From positions 16,488,671 through 16,552,670 of the forward strand of contig OZ023183.1 of assembly GCA_963995505.1 (NCBI GenBank): a stretch of DNA of 64,000 nt, read 5' to 3'. Both the position numbers and the translations under genes were made by a program. This DNA comes from Hypericum androsaemum. Lineage: Eukaryota; Streptophyta; Magnoliopsida; Malpighiales; Hypericaceae. Below the pieces are notes generated by a model. The model searched no databases. It was not told where the DNA came from and worked only from the letters and a program-made list of their open reading frames with translations. Shown here in pieces: positions 1 through 11,474 of this stretch (within the stretch, counting starts at the first letter, position 1; each line of letters opens with the position of its first letter).

Positions 1-452
1 TATTTTTATATGTTTAGGAGAACGGGGTGATTTTCGATTAACTTAGCTAGTTCAAGTTGATGTCATCTCTTTTTTCCTTGTAATAATATATTGTAATAGG
101 GTTTGTACAATTTTAGTGCGGAAGTAGTTTTAATTAGCATAAATAAACTAATTGTACATAACTGTATTTTTTTTGGGTAGTAACATAACTGTAATCACAA
201 GCCAACAAAAGTTGGATATTTGTGGTAAGTTCTCGATGCACACATAAAGATATACTCCTATGGAGTAATTAAAATATTTATAAAAAAAATAGGACAACCG
301 GCATGCAGTAGAAAATAAAATTAATTTATTATCCAATTAAAAAATGTTACATCAAGCCCAACATTCTTATAATTTAATTGTAACTAGAGATTTCGTACGT
401 GGTCCCGGGGTTAAGCGTGCACATGACATGTGTCGAAACCCAATATATAAAA

Positions 453-845
453 GGGAAAATTACTCTCGGCCCCTGAAGTTTGCCTAAATTACTGTTTTAA
501 CCCCTCATGTTTGAAAACCCACACTTTGGCCCCCTAGTTTGCTATTATTGAACTCTGAGGCTTTTCGCTGATGTCATCATTCATTTTTTTATTTTTTAAT
601 CAAAAAATACTATTATACCCTTCAATAAAAAAATTCATCTTTTGCCCCATTCTCTCTCTGGCACAATAGTATTTTTATTGAAGGGTATAATAGTAATTTT
701 TTAATTAAAAAATGAATAATGACATCAGCGATGGGCCTTATAGTTCAATAATGGCAAACTAGGGGGGCCAAAGTGTGGGTTTAAAAACAGGAGGGGTTAA
801 AATAATAATTTAGGTAAACTTCAGGGGGCCGAGAGTAATTATCCC
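453..845. mobile_element. Mutator-type foldback MITE with perfect 9-bp target duplication
   Basis: The left end GGGAAAATTACTCTCGG reappears as the reverse complement at the right end (GGGATAATTACTCTCGG), and the two arms stay complementary for roughly 190 bp each, so almost the whole 393-bp element folds back on itself. It is flanked by the identical 9-mer TATATAAAA at 444-452 and 846-854, the target-site length typical of Mutator transposons. No coding potential is seen. The short loop contains a CT-rich stretch. It belongs to the same terminal-sequence family as the larger elements further along the window. Confidence 0.85.
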
Positions 846-854
846 TATATAAAA

Positions 855-2289
855 ATAGCATATCTTGTGGTAACGTGTCGATGGCCCAATCAATTTTAAT
901 TGTACTTACTCTTGTTAATATAAATCCTCATTTTAAAATGTGGATTCGTACAGTTTACTCGAAGACTAACGAGGTGATTAAGTTAATGAGGGAGGAGTGG
1001 AAATCACCTGAAGTGCTGGCCCGAGTTTTTTTTTTTAACAATCTCAGTACAGATTTCAGGAGGAAATTTTTTAATAGACATCCAACTACGGAAAAGTGTG
1101 TAACCAAAAAAATGAACACCCAAAGTAAAAGCGATTATGAAATATTTTATTAGGAGACATGGCCCGAGAGATGAAAAAGACAAGAAAATAAAGAACACAA
1201 TGGACAAATTATTTTGTCTATGGAATGAAAAGATCAAGCAACAAAATTTGACAATTAGGCCATAATTAGGCATAAATATTGCTAATTAGGTAATTTTGGA
1301 ACAAGCACTTTATATAGCTCAATATCTTTACTTTGTAATTTTATTAGTGTTATATAAAATTCTACTTATCCAAAAAAATCTCAGTACAGAGTTGGCGGGT
1401 CTTATGTTTATGAGATAATTATCTGGATGATATTTTTTATATTTAATATTTACAAGTTCTGAATTTCTTCGGTGATGAAAGTTTTGTAAGCTCCGGTCTC
1501 GGAGATGGAGAAGCTCTTGTTTACCGTTTACACTCACAACGAGCCTCCTCGTGTCTTGTTTAAGCTTTGTATAATTCATTGCCCAGCTAATTATTGAGTG
1601 GAGGGCTGGTGAACACGTTGCTCGTATGAAATTTTGTTTTGTACTCGATTATTATTGTGTCGACTACTTAATGATCATATTTGATCCGATTATATTAACA
1701 ATAATATTCATCTTATCAAATTTTAACGTAATTGTATTTTTAGAGCTCGTGTGACCCTATTTATAAGGTGGTGCAGAAGCTTTACTAAATTGAAAGTCAT
1801 GAACGACAGAACTTTACATTATTAGCATCCATATTGGAAAATAAGACAAGAAGATAAGTGGGACAAGATTTGTTGCATCACAATCCATCTTATCAATGCA
1901 AGCTAACCTGAATAGTTGAAGGCTACTAAATGAGAGAGGTAACACTTAAACATTTTGTTGTTTCCGGAGGCTGGTGAACTTGATTAAGATCTAAAGTCGA
2001 GGCAAGAATTTGACTCTTTTTCCGTAAGAGGAGATTGCCCCGTATTCAATGCTTACGGGCTATGGCAATCGTCCCCAAGATACAACGACTTTGCACTCCC
2101 ACGATCGCAGCACGACAATCCTAGAAGTATCAGCAAACCTTTGATGCTCGGAACTTCTTTAGAGATGAGAAAGGAGATCCTACAATTGCTACAAGAAATA
2201 ATGCAAGTTGTAGTGGGGTGAGTGAAATGGTTGGTATGGGGGGCCTAGCCTTGCTGCTTGGCGTCCCTCCGCCTTTCAGCATAGGTTTT
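855..2289. other. AT-rich intergenic DNA, no gene recognised
   Basis: Only short open frames of 60-95 codons occur, without recognisable domains, and their composition matches the surrounding DNA. A stretch near 1500-1580 is less AT-rich and could be a remnant of coding sequence, but I cannot assign it. Confidence 0.5.
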
Positions 2290-2616
2290 GGTCGTGTCCT
2301 GTCGGTTCGCGTCCCCTGCACATCTTCGCCTAGCTATTGCCTTTGTGCCCCTGTGGAAGTTGCCGAAGGGGTATGAGTGTTCTCTGTGTTTTGGCAAAAT
2401 TTTAAGGCTCCTCCAGCTCCTCGTGCAAAGTGCACCTCAAAGTGCCCATCGCGTGCTTGGAGGGTGCTTCGCACCATCCTCGCAACCAGCCTCGAACAGC
2501 ACTCCAGGTAGAATACTTAATGTCACACTAGCTTGGAGCTCCTCCTTATATACTTGAAAATTTTTGTGCCATTTTCCAATGTGGTAATGGACTTTCCCAT
2601 TCTCATTGTCTAAACA
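2290..2616 (-). mobile_element. Possible LTR fragment, minus orientation
   Basis: Read on the minus strand, this segment begins TGTTTAGACAATGAG, then carries a CCACATTGG motif followed by a TATATAAGG box and a GC-rich stretch. That arrangement is common in plant LTR promoters. I found no partner LTR, no target duplication and no internal domain, and the far boundary is not visible. It may instead be a gene-promoter remnant. Confidence 0.3.
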
Positions 2617-3290
2617 CCAAACTTAGGTAGCTAACTTTAGTCATTAATTTATGATTCATCCGAAATTGAATTTAAAAAAATAAATATACTAGAGTCATGT
2701 ACTCGAAACGTAGATTTCGATTTTACCACTCGTTTCTATTTTTGCCAAATTAATCATGAGAAAAAATCGCTCGAAAATCGATTCAAAACCAACTTTCTAA
2801 AGTCCAATTTCCTACCCACCTTACCAATATGAGTGATTTAATGGGGAGGAATCTTAAATGACTGCATTTAATCAACTTACCGATATATTAAACTGTAACG
2901 TGAAAAATAATTTCCTCTTTTACTCCGATGCCTGATTAACCAATGACATGCGGACAACAATCTGGACAGAATAATATACTCGCCAAGTAACAGAAAAACG
3001 CCAAGAAATTCCCAACTTAAAGCTGCCTTTAAGGCAGAATATCCTTTGTTTTCCGACTTTTGTTTGATTTTGTTTTCCATCGTTTATATTGTTGAATAAA
3101 TTGGAAATTTTAGTAGAAAAATAGGAACTCATCTCGTGTCAAATGACACTATATTTAAGAATATTTCACCTGTAGGTATAGATTCCAATATTAAACAGAT
3201 CTTTCCGAGTATGATGATTCAGAAGTTTTTCATACCATTTCACTAGCTCAAGTTTCTAACATAATTCACATAGAACAATTCTTCTATTTT
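2617..3290. other. AT-rich intergenic DNA containing one copy of a dispersed repeat
   Basis: No gene is recognised. Bases 3088-3235 are a diverged direct copy of 6309-6430: both share a TTAGTAGAAAAATAGGAAC stretch, then CACC-TAGGTATAGA-like and TATTAAACAGAT stretches in the same order. The repeat is non-coding and of unknown class. Confidence 0.45.
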
Positions 3291-3308
3291 AAATACTTAT
3301 CAACAACT

Positions 3309-4141
3309 TCTGGTGGCAGACTGCAAGGAGGCGGCGCAGGCTTTAGAGCGTGCTTCTTTTGGCTTTGTTAGACGTGGAGGGAATAGAGCAGGATAGGTGC
3401 AGGATAGAAGCAACCTGGCACTTCTGGTGGCAGACTGCAAGGAGGCGGCGCAGGCTTTAGAGCGTGCTTCTTTTGGCTTTGTTAGACGTGGAGGGAATAG
3501 AGCAGCGCACATGCTTACTAAATTACAGATGCCAGGTGAGTTGCGTTTCCAGTTTTTCTCTTCTCCTCCAATGGAATTATCAGCAATTCTGGCGGAAGAG
3601 CACATGGAGTCCACCTGACGGTCTGTGCGTGGCAGTGGAGCATGATCACCTAGTGGGTTGGGGAGGGTTGGGGCCTCTCAGGTGCGGGTTGGGCACTTTT
3701 GGGTTTTTTTGGGGTACGGTTGTATCATGGGCAGTGCATGTCACTCAGTTTTGCAGTGTAATCGCTAAAGCGATTTCCCGCGATGTGCTCTTTTCCTAGT
3801 CCGGGTTTTTCCTGTTGAGGGCAGGTTTACTGGATAGGTTTTTAATGAGGCCAGCGGCTGCAACCTCGTACTTTGTGCGAGGGGAGTGTCATGTGTTGAG
3901 GGTCAGTTTTAAGGGGGTAGCGTTCTCGTGCTATTGTACGTGAAACTCTAAGGCGGGTAGGTAGGATTGATCCTTAGGGCTAGGTGGAGGGTGGTGGGAC
4001 TAGGTGGGTAGTGCTCCTTTCGTGCTATTGTGCGGCTGGAGTTTTAAGGCTTTGCTCATTTTCTTTGTATTTGATGTATGCTATATTGTCTGTATCCGAT
4101 GCATTATTGTTCAATGAAGCTTTCTTCACCCCTCAAAAAAA
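3309..4141 (+). mobile_element. 5'-truncated LINE (L1-type) insertion with 18-bp target duplication
   Basis: The 18-mer AAATACTTATCAACAACT occurs at 3291-3308 and again at 4142-4159, immediately after a poly(A) run at about 4134-4141. Those are the hallmarks of target-primed reverse transcription. The insert holds the last part of a reverse-transcriptase-polyprotein RNase H domain followed by a ~515-bp 3' untranslated region ending in TTCAATGAAGC...poly(A). The start is scrambled: an 86-bp segment (3306-3391) is repeated at 3420-3505, 114 bp downstream. The element is dead on arrival and lacks endonuclease and reverse transcriptase. Confidence 0.85.
3397..3618 (+). pseudogene. LINE RNase H-like C-terminal fragment
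   Basis: This 73-codon frame contains FGFVRRGGNRAAHMLTKL, the conserved end of the plant non-LTR RNase H-like domain (RVT_3 type), in which F-x-FVRR-x-GN-x-AAH is followed by a leucine/alanine-lysine helix. The active-site acidic residues upstream are absent because the element is truncated. The frame stops at TGA 3616-3618, so the 3'UTR starts there. It is a transposon remnant, not a host gene. Confidence 0.75.
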
Positions 4142-4196
4142 AAATACTTATCAACAACTACGAGAGTATCAAAATAAAAGATGTTGGATCTAATAA

Positions 4197-4858
4197 TTAG
4201 GATTAAAAATATTTTAGTATCCTGTGTTATTAAAAATGGACACTTTGCACCCCGTGTTTTCAAAACTACCAAAAAGGAACCTGTGTTTATCTTCCGGCAA
4301 TATTCCGGCGACCGGAGACAAAAAAAAATGGTGAATCGCCAGCAGTAGCCATCTTATTCCTTTGGACCTTAGACTTCAATGACGCTGTAGGGAAAATAAC
4401 CCTAATAACCATCACAATCAAAATTCAAATCACTGATACACAACAACTAAACAAGTAGGTTTCTTTAAGGTAATTCAAAGAGTGCCTTTCTCTATTTTTT
4501 TTATAAGGGAGCCTTGCTCTGTTCTGTGCTCGAACATGTTAGTCAGCTCACAAATAAGCATTCTTTATAATAAGCGAAGAAAGAAGCCCTGAAACAAGTT
4601 GTGATTTCGGGAAGGGCAGAGGCTACTCACCATGACCGAGATTTTGATTGCTTCTTCTACTTCCTTATTTTACCGGGGATGAGCTATGGATTGGTGAAGA
4701 CAAGGGTGGTTGGAGACAAATTCATTGTTTTTTTTGTCTCCGGTCGCCGGAATATGGCCGGAAGATAAACACAGATTCCTTTTTGATAGTTTTGGAAACA
4801 CATGGTGCAAAGTGTCTATTTTTAATAATACATGTTACTAAAGTGTCTTTAACCCTAA
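4197..4858. mobile_element. Long-inverted-repeat foldback element, different terminus from the Mutator group
   Basis: The left arm (TTAGGATTAAAAATATTTTAG..., then CCTGTGTTTATCTTCCGG...CGACCGGAGACAAA) is the reverse complement of the right arm ending at about 4858 (...TTTGTCTCCGGTCGCCGG...TTTAACCCTAA). Each arm is about 135-150 bp. The spacer of about 380 bp has no recognised gene fragment. I could not find an exact target duplication, so boundaries are uncertain by several bases. Confidence 0.65.
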
Positions 4859-6606
4859 TAATTACTGGATACTAGACCCAGGCTAGAGAGTAATTAGGAA
4901 AATCTCAGGTTCTCACCATTAATTTTAGGACCCCAGTTTAAACTAGAATAGCATGCAACACTAAACTCCTTTTTATTTAGTCTTATCATTTATTTTCCGA
5001 CATTATCATTTCCACGTATGACTCGTTCCAAAGTGATGCTCGCTAATCTATTGAGCTCATGAATTACTCATAGGTACCATCTTAAGGTTCTATTTGTTCT
5101 CGGCAAACAATAGAAGCCACCCTCGGAAAAGAAAATGCTATAAAGAATAGATCTTTTTAGCAGTGAAAATAGAAAGATACCTGCCAGACACAACCTGTGA
5201 CCTTGACAAAGTCAACAACATCAAAGCCAAGTCCCTCAAGAACAATACCGAACGACTCTCCACCACCGGTATTCACCATCTCCGGCCAGCCCCGGAGTTA
5301 CCACTAGGGGTAAGCCAGAGACTCGCAAAATCGACCGACCGCGAAACTGTAATTAAAATGAGGTCGTTTTAGTATATATCTACTATGTACAAAAATGACG
5401 TCATTTTATCTTAGTATATAAACCTTTTTTTTCCCCAGAAACTTCCTCCCCGCAACTCTCCTACTCCATTCCAACCTCTTACCTCCCGATTCCAACTCTC
5501 CTAGCAACTTCTATTCTTCCCCAAAAATTTTAGCTTCGCCCCAAGCGAGCAACTTCGATCCCGACAGTCCTTCACCGTCCCTTCCTTGAAGGCCGACCGA
5601 CCTCTCCGAACGTCCAACCCTCACTGGCTGCCGCTCAGTCCTCTAGCTCCCCCGAGTTACCCCAGCCGCATCCTCAATTCAACAAACTCTAAATCCCTAA
5701 ATTGAAAAACTCTAAATCCCTAAATTTAATCTGTCATTTTTGGATGCTGCTGTAATTTGATTTTGAGACCTTGATTGCAGCAGTAATTGAAACTACGTAT
5801 CTGTTGTTCAAGATTGAGTGTGAGCCTACTATTGAATTTGATTTTTTAATTGTCGAATCGTTTAATGCTGTTTTTTTTTGCATCAGTTTGTTGCTGCTGT
5901 ATCCAAATGAACTTAGGATGAATTATTGTATTTGGGCTTGTGAACTTGGGAACTGGGCTTCGTTTTGTTCACCAAAAAGTTAAAGACAATAGATTTTTTT
6001 TCCAAATTTAGGCCCACTAAATGGGCTTAACGAAATGGCCCAATTTTGCGGTGCAAACCGCACCATGAAATCGCAAAATTATCAAACCGCACCACCGCAA
6101 TTTTCTTCGACACCGCCACATCGACGGTGCAGATTTTTACGAAATCAAAAGTGCGGTCCGGTGTGAATTTTCACACTGATACCTCAAAACCGCACCGAAC
6201 TCACCTCGAGTTACCACGTCTTGTAGTGATCCAATCTTCTCTTTCTCACTACCACTACTACTAAAACTGTTGTAGGATAAACTAAATTTCCAAAAGTTAG
6301 TCCTAAGATTGTTGGATAAATTAGAAATTTTAGTAGAAAAATAGGAACAAAATCTGATATGTATTTAATACTATTTCACCCGTAAGTGTAGACCCTAGTA
6401 TTAAACAGATTCTTTTGGGTATGATGACTTCGGTGTCAAGAACTAACAAGAATTTTATGTAGAGAGATTAACCCGGGAAAAAAATGTGTTCTAACATTTA
6501 TCTCATGCCAATTATGACTATATATATAGTGAGGAATTTATAAATATTTATAAAAATATAGTACGCCATTAACTCCATGGAGAGGATCTTGTGGATAGAT
6601 TTTTTT
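4859..6606. other. Intergenic DNA; promoter-like segment near 5400 but no gene recognised
   Basis: A TATATAAAC box at about 5415-5424 is followed by a C/T-rich stretch (5430-5690) resembling a plant 5' leader and by TAAATCCCTAAA repeats, but no convincing reading frame follows. A short frame at 5163-5372 has no recognisable domain. This could be the abandoned 5' end of a gene. Bases 6309-6430 are the second copy of the repeat at 3088-3235. Confidence 0.45.
6035..6215. repeat. ACCGCA-rich repeat, possibly a hAT element end
   Basis: The hexamer ACCGCA and its complement TGCGGT recur many times within 180 bp, next to GGGCTT/GGCCCA motifs. Dense hexamer repeats of this kind occur at the ends of plant hAT transposons. 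No terminal inverted repeat or 8-bp target duplication was identified, so the class is a guess. Confidence 0.3.
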
Positions 6607-7720
6607 GGGTAAATTATGCTTAGGCTCCTGATATTTGATATATTTTACGCTCGTCCCCTTGTATTTCGGTAATCGATTAAAAATTTTTCGAGGTTTGGTT
6701 TTATTATACTCTCAGATCCCTCGCTGATGTCAGTGATCAAAATATTATTATTTTATTACTAAAATAACCAGTATACCCTTGTTCCGGTCAACTAAAATCT
6801 CCGGTCATCTTTCCAGCGAACACGTTTTTTTCGGCGACCAAAACTCAAAATCAAAATAAAAATTTCAGATGGTCGTCTTCTTCCTCGAGGTCGTCTTCTT
6901 CCTCAAGACTGAGATTCCTTCGAGTCCCTTTTGAGTCACGAGATTCCTACAAGTGTCATTTAACCTATAAAAGAAAGAACAAGACATACCATTTCTTACC
7001 GATCCAAGCCCTATCAACCGGAAAGCAAGTGTTGCAACAACCTTATCCAATCCTCCCCTAACGCCTAAACCTAGTGAGATCTAACCCTACCCTCGGGGAT
7101 GGGCCAACCGCCATCTGGAAGTGGAACCCATTGGATAGGAACCGGAGGAAAAAGAAGAGCGAGAGTGTGAGACCCAGTTCCAAGCAACGGAGGGAGGGTC
7201 GATGATACAGTTCAAGGACCAAGACCCGGTGTTGGGGTCGGATGCGGTGTTGGATTGGACTTCGGGTTGGTGGGCAGGGCAGGGTGTCCTTGGAACCACA
7301 TCACGCTGGCTTGCGGAGTGGGGGTTGTGTTCGGGTACAGGCGTGGAGTCGGGTATGGGTCCAGTTTGGGTTCGATTCTCCGATTAAGATGGCAGCAGAA
7401 ATGTCGGAGGAAGAGACACCGCTATGAGGAGAGAGAAGAGCTCCTCGAGAATGGGTGGGGTCTTGGACTAGCGGGAGATAGTGTCGAGGCGGACCTGGAG
7501 CTCGGCGTAGACGTTCCAGCGAATGGGAGAAGTAAAATTTTTTTATTAATTTTTGTAAAGGTATATTAGTCATTTTATAAGAAAAAATAATTGATGATGT
7601 CAGCGAGTAGCCTGAGAGTATAATAAAATCAAACCTCTGGGAGTTTTTAATCAATTACCGGAATACATGGGGGCGAGCCTTAAATATACCAAATACCAGG
7701 GGCCTAAGAGTAATTTACCC
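6607..7720. mobile_element. Pack-MULE-like element carrying a captured Gly-rich gene fragment
   Basis: The left end GGGTAAATTATGCTTAGG matches the reverse complement of the right end (GGGTAAATTACTCTTAGG at 7720 reading inward). The arms remain similar for about 170 bp and include the GCTGATGTCAG motif near 6730 and its complement near 7595. The interior is much more GC-rich than its surroundings and contains a piece of host coding sequence at about 7208-7385. Both flanks are T-runs, so a target duplication cannot be established (7 of 9 match at best). Confidence 0.75.
7208..7385 (+). pseudogene. Captured fragment of a glycine-zipper protein resembling cadmium-induced AS8
   Basis: One plus-strand frame reads PGVGVGCGVGLDFGLVGRAG and continues through PWNH and GVGVVFGYRRGVGYGSSLGS. 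This GxGxGFG zipper pattern with PWNH is what I associate with the plant cadmium-induced-protein AS8-like family. Only the middle of the protein is present; there is no start, and the reading frame runs into unrelated sequence. It is interpreted as a fragment carried inside the 6607-7720 element. Identification is from pattern memory only. Confidence 0.45.
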
Positions 7721-10444
7721 TTTTTTTTGGAATTATGGAGAGAAGTTTGCAACAACTAAATAACCCACTTGTAACAAAATTCCACTATTTTAATCAACCA
7801 CCTAAATAACGTTGAAAAAAGTCCATGATTCTCCATATTTTATTTTAAAATAAATATTTTTTTTAATAGCACAATTTTCCAACATATATTTGGTCGACAC
7901 TTTTTAAATTTTTTTTATAAGTAAAAAATTATATTCCACAAGCGAAAATTCAAGAATATATCAAAGTCCACGAGTACTAAATAATGTCTATCAAACACAC
8001 CAGAGATAAATATTATCTAACTGCAATCGCCAAAGTAAAATCAAGTGTAAACAAACCCAAAAACCCCCAATACACACCAAACCGAGGGGGGAATACATGG
8101 GAAAGCACATAGGGCAAGTAACGCCCATGCATGAACTTAACCGTGGACTTTTGGAATACTTGGCTTTCAATTGCTTTTGAACCCGATTCCCACTTTTTCC
8201 CGATATGGTTTTCGACTCGCCGATGTTTTCTTGTCCCAGCGGATTTTGTCTAGAAAATTTCACTAAAACTGCACTAGTGGGTTACTTAAAAGCCCTAAGA
8301 AGCATTTAATTGAAGCGGAAAAAAATTGAGTTATTTAAAAAGACGTATTATGAATAAGGTAAAAGATGTATTATAAATAAGGTACGATATTGTTCGAATT
8401 CTATAGTCCAAAAAATACAAACGTTACAACATGGAGATCTTGCACTACATTTAATTTCTCGAATAGCCAATGGGAACTCGACAACAACCTGCGAGAGAAT
8501 ATTATATCGCCAAAAGTTTAATAGCAAAACATAAAACTTGAAACCAAAAGGGAATGAACCTTTTGATAAGTAAGGGAATGAATCTTTAAAATCACTTTTC
8601 TTGTTTTTTATTACAAGGATTACTTGAACTTCCATGGCCACGGATTCATGTCGACTGAGCTTTATCCTGGTGTAACTTTCATTCCTTTTGGTGCAGGTCA
8701 AAGCAAGTTGCGCACAAATTTACGAAATAAGAGTTGGATTTTTGGTTTATAATCTTACTCAATGGATCGATTAATACAGATTCAAGTAGAGTGAGAATTG
8801 TATTATATACATATAGGAATATGGGAATCTCAATCTCTTTGTCGATTGGAAAAAAATATCTCCAAAGAATCCAATTCAAATCCAGCACGGGTACATGAGA
8901 TCCTTGAGATTTTCTTTGTTTAATGATGTTAGTGTAAAAGTTCACCGAGTCGATTAGTCAATATATATCATAGAAAATGATAATTTTTTTCTTGTAACGA
9001 TTAACATCGAATAACAAGTTGGTCAAGAAGAATGGTTGCATGTGTTTTCTGCAATAAAGAGATTGAACCATGCATGCGATCGATCGTCTATCGGTTTCCT
9101 GTCCATTTGTGTCGAATGGAATTTACGGTGCATCGTCTTTGGTTATAGCTGGTTGTAGCGGCCAAAGCGTTAGAAGGTTGCTCATGAAAAGAAGAGTGAT
9201 TAATCTTATGCTTTATGTCATCTAAGTAAATACTTTTTGACAATCTAATTAATATCTAATATCAAGTAATTGAATTTTGTAATTCCGTCATGTATGTTTT
9301 TTAGACCAAATTATTTTCCAAAGCGGCATACGTATATCATCATTATCTTGTGACATTGGAGTAGATTTAATGGTCAAAATTTAGCGAGAAATTCCAAAGC
9401 GTAAAATAAAGACGTCGTAATTCTTTCAAAATAAAATAAAGTAAAATTTTTGATTTTTTTTCCATATAAAATACAGGAGAGGCAGCGGGCCGGAACAAAA
9501 GCAGCGACGACCTCGAGGAGGTCCAGGTCTGGATTGGGTTTGGAAGGCGGGGTAGTATGGGGATTTCAGTGGAATTATTTGTTACAAAGACTAACTAAAA
9601 TAATCAATAAATATTTAGATTAATTGTTAAATGAGGTATACTAATTTAATTTAATTAAACTGTCTTTGAGTTGTAACAGTAACAACTTATTATGAGAATT
9701 TTGTTGTCTTCGAAATATTTTATTCTATTCGAATATAAATTAGTCGGTGATTTTCCTGATATTAGGTACTCTCAACCAAAAAGACAATTAAAAATATATA
9801 TAGATTCAATATGTTTTGTAAAATGCATATAAAGATTTGTATATTTCCCCAAATTACAAGCACAAAGTTGTATTTTATTCGTAAAGATGCGGTGGATTTC
9901 TGAGAAAGCAGGAGGCTCTAATCATGACTCGTTGTGATGTGATGGCCACTGTGTACGGAACAGACCAGGGACCACAAAATTTATTAAAATCTCTCTCTCT
10001 CTCCTCAAAATGGTTTTTTCTCATGGATTTGTTTAATGAAAAAAAGTTAGGATTAATTTAACTAGTTCATGAATTCTAATCTTACAAAAAAAAATATTGA
10101 ATAAATTATTTTTCAAAATATCACCCGACAGTGTCAATGTCTTTTAGAGATTTAAAAAATTATTTCTGACCTATCATTGTCTGTGGCTACAACGCTATCT
10201 TTATTGTTCTCTTTTATTTTTGAGCAGCCAATAGTACTGCATCACTGCCTTCCATTCATGACCATGAGCTTAAAAAAGGTATAAAAAATATTCAAACCAA
10301 AGTTTTTTTCAGGAAAGAATATTTTTTACTTGTCGGTATTTTTGCTAAAGGAACTTTAACTGTTCTTATATGGAAAACAATACACTATTTTTAATCTAAT
10401 GGAATTCTATTTTGATTCAATATTAGTAGAAGTTAAAAAAATTA
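7721..10444. other. AT-rich intergenic DNA, no gene recognised
   Basis: No intact gene or clear transposon is seen. A less AT-rich part at 8100-8260 and two overlapping minus-strand frames at 8348-8945 have the feel of organellar or gene-derived DNA, but I could not match them. A short GC-rich islet lies at 9476-9540 and a (CT)n run near 9992-10003. Confidence 0.5.
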
Positions 10445-11387
10445 GGGATAATTACTCTCAAATTCCTGATGTTTGGCATATTCGCCTATGACTCCATGTC
10501 TTTCGACAATCGATTAAAAACTCTCCGAAATTTTATTTTATTATGCTCTGAGACTCCTCGTTAATATCAACAATTATTTTATTATTATTTAATTATAAAA
10601 AATTTATTTTACTGTTGAGTTTCATCTTTAAGCTCTGAAGAACACAAAATAACATTCCAAAATAAGAAAATTCAATTGAATAAAAAAATACAACAAAATC
10701 TGTAGAATGTAAACCATTAAAACAACCTAAAACCAGACAAAACCCCAACCTAAAATTGGAGGCGGTCGTCGAGACTAAACCCCAACCCCTGGATCTGGCT
10801 TCCCAAACACACACTCTCCTGGCCAAACAGATCCTCAAACTCAGCCGTTCGAGGCACCACGCGTTGGTTGACGACATCGTTAACACGACCAGGCGCTCCA
10901 ACCTGCTAACCCCAAGACTCTTCTCCTACCTCATCAAACTCTATGGGGAAACCAACCAACCGAAGAAGGCGATCGAGGCGTTCTTCAGGATGTAGGCACG
11001 ACGTGGCTGCCAATGTCGCGTGCAAGCTGTTCGGTGAAATGCTTGAGAGAGAGATGTTGCGTGAGGACTAAACCCCAATCTAAAACTGGAGGCGGTCGTC
11101 GAGACTAAACCCCAACCCGGGAGCTTGAGGATGACTTCGGCAGCGGTGGACGGTATATTAGTTTTTTAATTGAGGACGACGACGATAATTGAGGAGGACG
11201 ACGATGATGCTTTTTTATCTTTTTAATTGATTTTTGTAGGGTACATTAGTCATTTTACATGAAAAATTGATTGATGATATCAACGAGGGTATAATAAAAA
11301 TAAATTTCAGGAGGCTTTTAATCGATTGTAGAAAGACAGAAATATGAAAGGCGAATATGTCAAAGCACCGGTGAGCGTGATTATCTC
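10445..11387. mobile_element. Pack-MULE-like element carrying PPR gene fragments
   Basis: The left end GGGATAATTACTCTCAAA pairs with the reverse complement of the right end (GAGATAATCACGCTCACC). The arms match through the TTCGACAATCGATTAAAAA stretch and beyond. The flanks AAAAAATTA (10436-10444) and AAAAAACTA (11388-11396) agree at 8 of 9 positions, consistent with a 9-bp Mutator target duplication. The interior carries pentatricopeptide-repeat-like coding sequence and a ~55-bp direct duplication (about 10740-10790 and 11068-11120). Confidence 0.8.
10756..10995 (+). pseudogene. Captured N-terminal fragment of a PPR protein
   Basis: The 79-codon frame ends with LFSYLIKLYGETNQPKKAIE then AFFRM, the classic pentatricopeptide-repeat helix pattern (Y-x-x-LI-x-x-YG...P-x-KA-x-x-x-F-x-x-M), preceded by a basic leader with an ILKLSRSRHHALVDD stretch as seen upstream of many organelle-targeted PPR arrays. 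It stops directly after the first motif. A second PPR-like piece with KLFGEMLERE follows at about 11000-11069 in another frame. The fragment lies inside the element at 10445-11387 and is not expected to make a functional protein. Confidence 0.6.
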
Positions 11388-11469
11388 AAAAAACTAACTA
11401 CTCAAAGAGCACACATCTACTTAACTGTCGTCGCCTATCCCGTATAATTGATGCAAGTCCCTAAAAAAG

Positions 11470-11474
11470 ATATA
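11470..11474. repeat. Left target-site duplication ATATA of the Copia element
   Basis: ATATA directly precedes the TGTTGG start of the left LTR. The same 5-mer directly follows the other LTR at 19195-19199, which defines the insertion exactly. Confidence 0.9.

Noticed and set aside
5163..5700. Possible gene start with TATA box and C/T-rich leader
   Set aside because: No downstream frame with a recognisable domain or consistent splicing could be built.
8348..8945. Possible plastid- or mitochondrion-derived insertion
   Set aside because: The composition and two long minus-strand frames suggested organellar DNA, but I could not match any organellar gene, so no claim is made.
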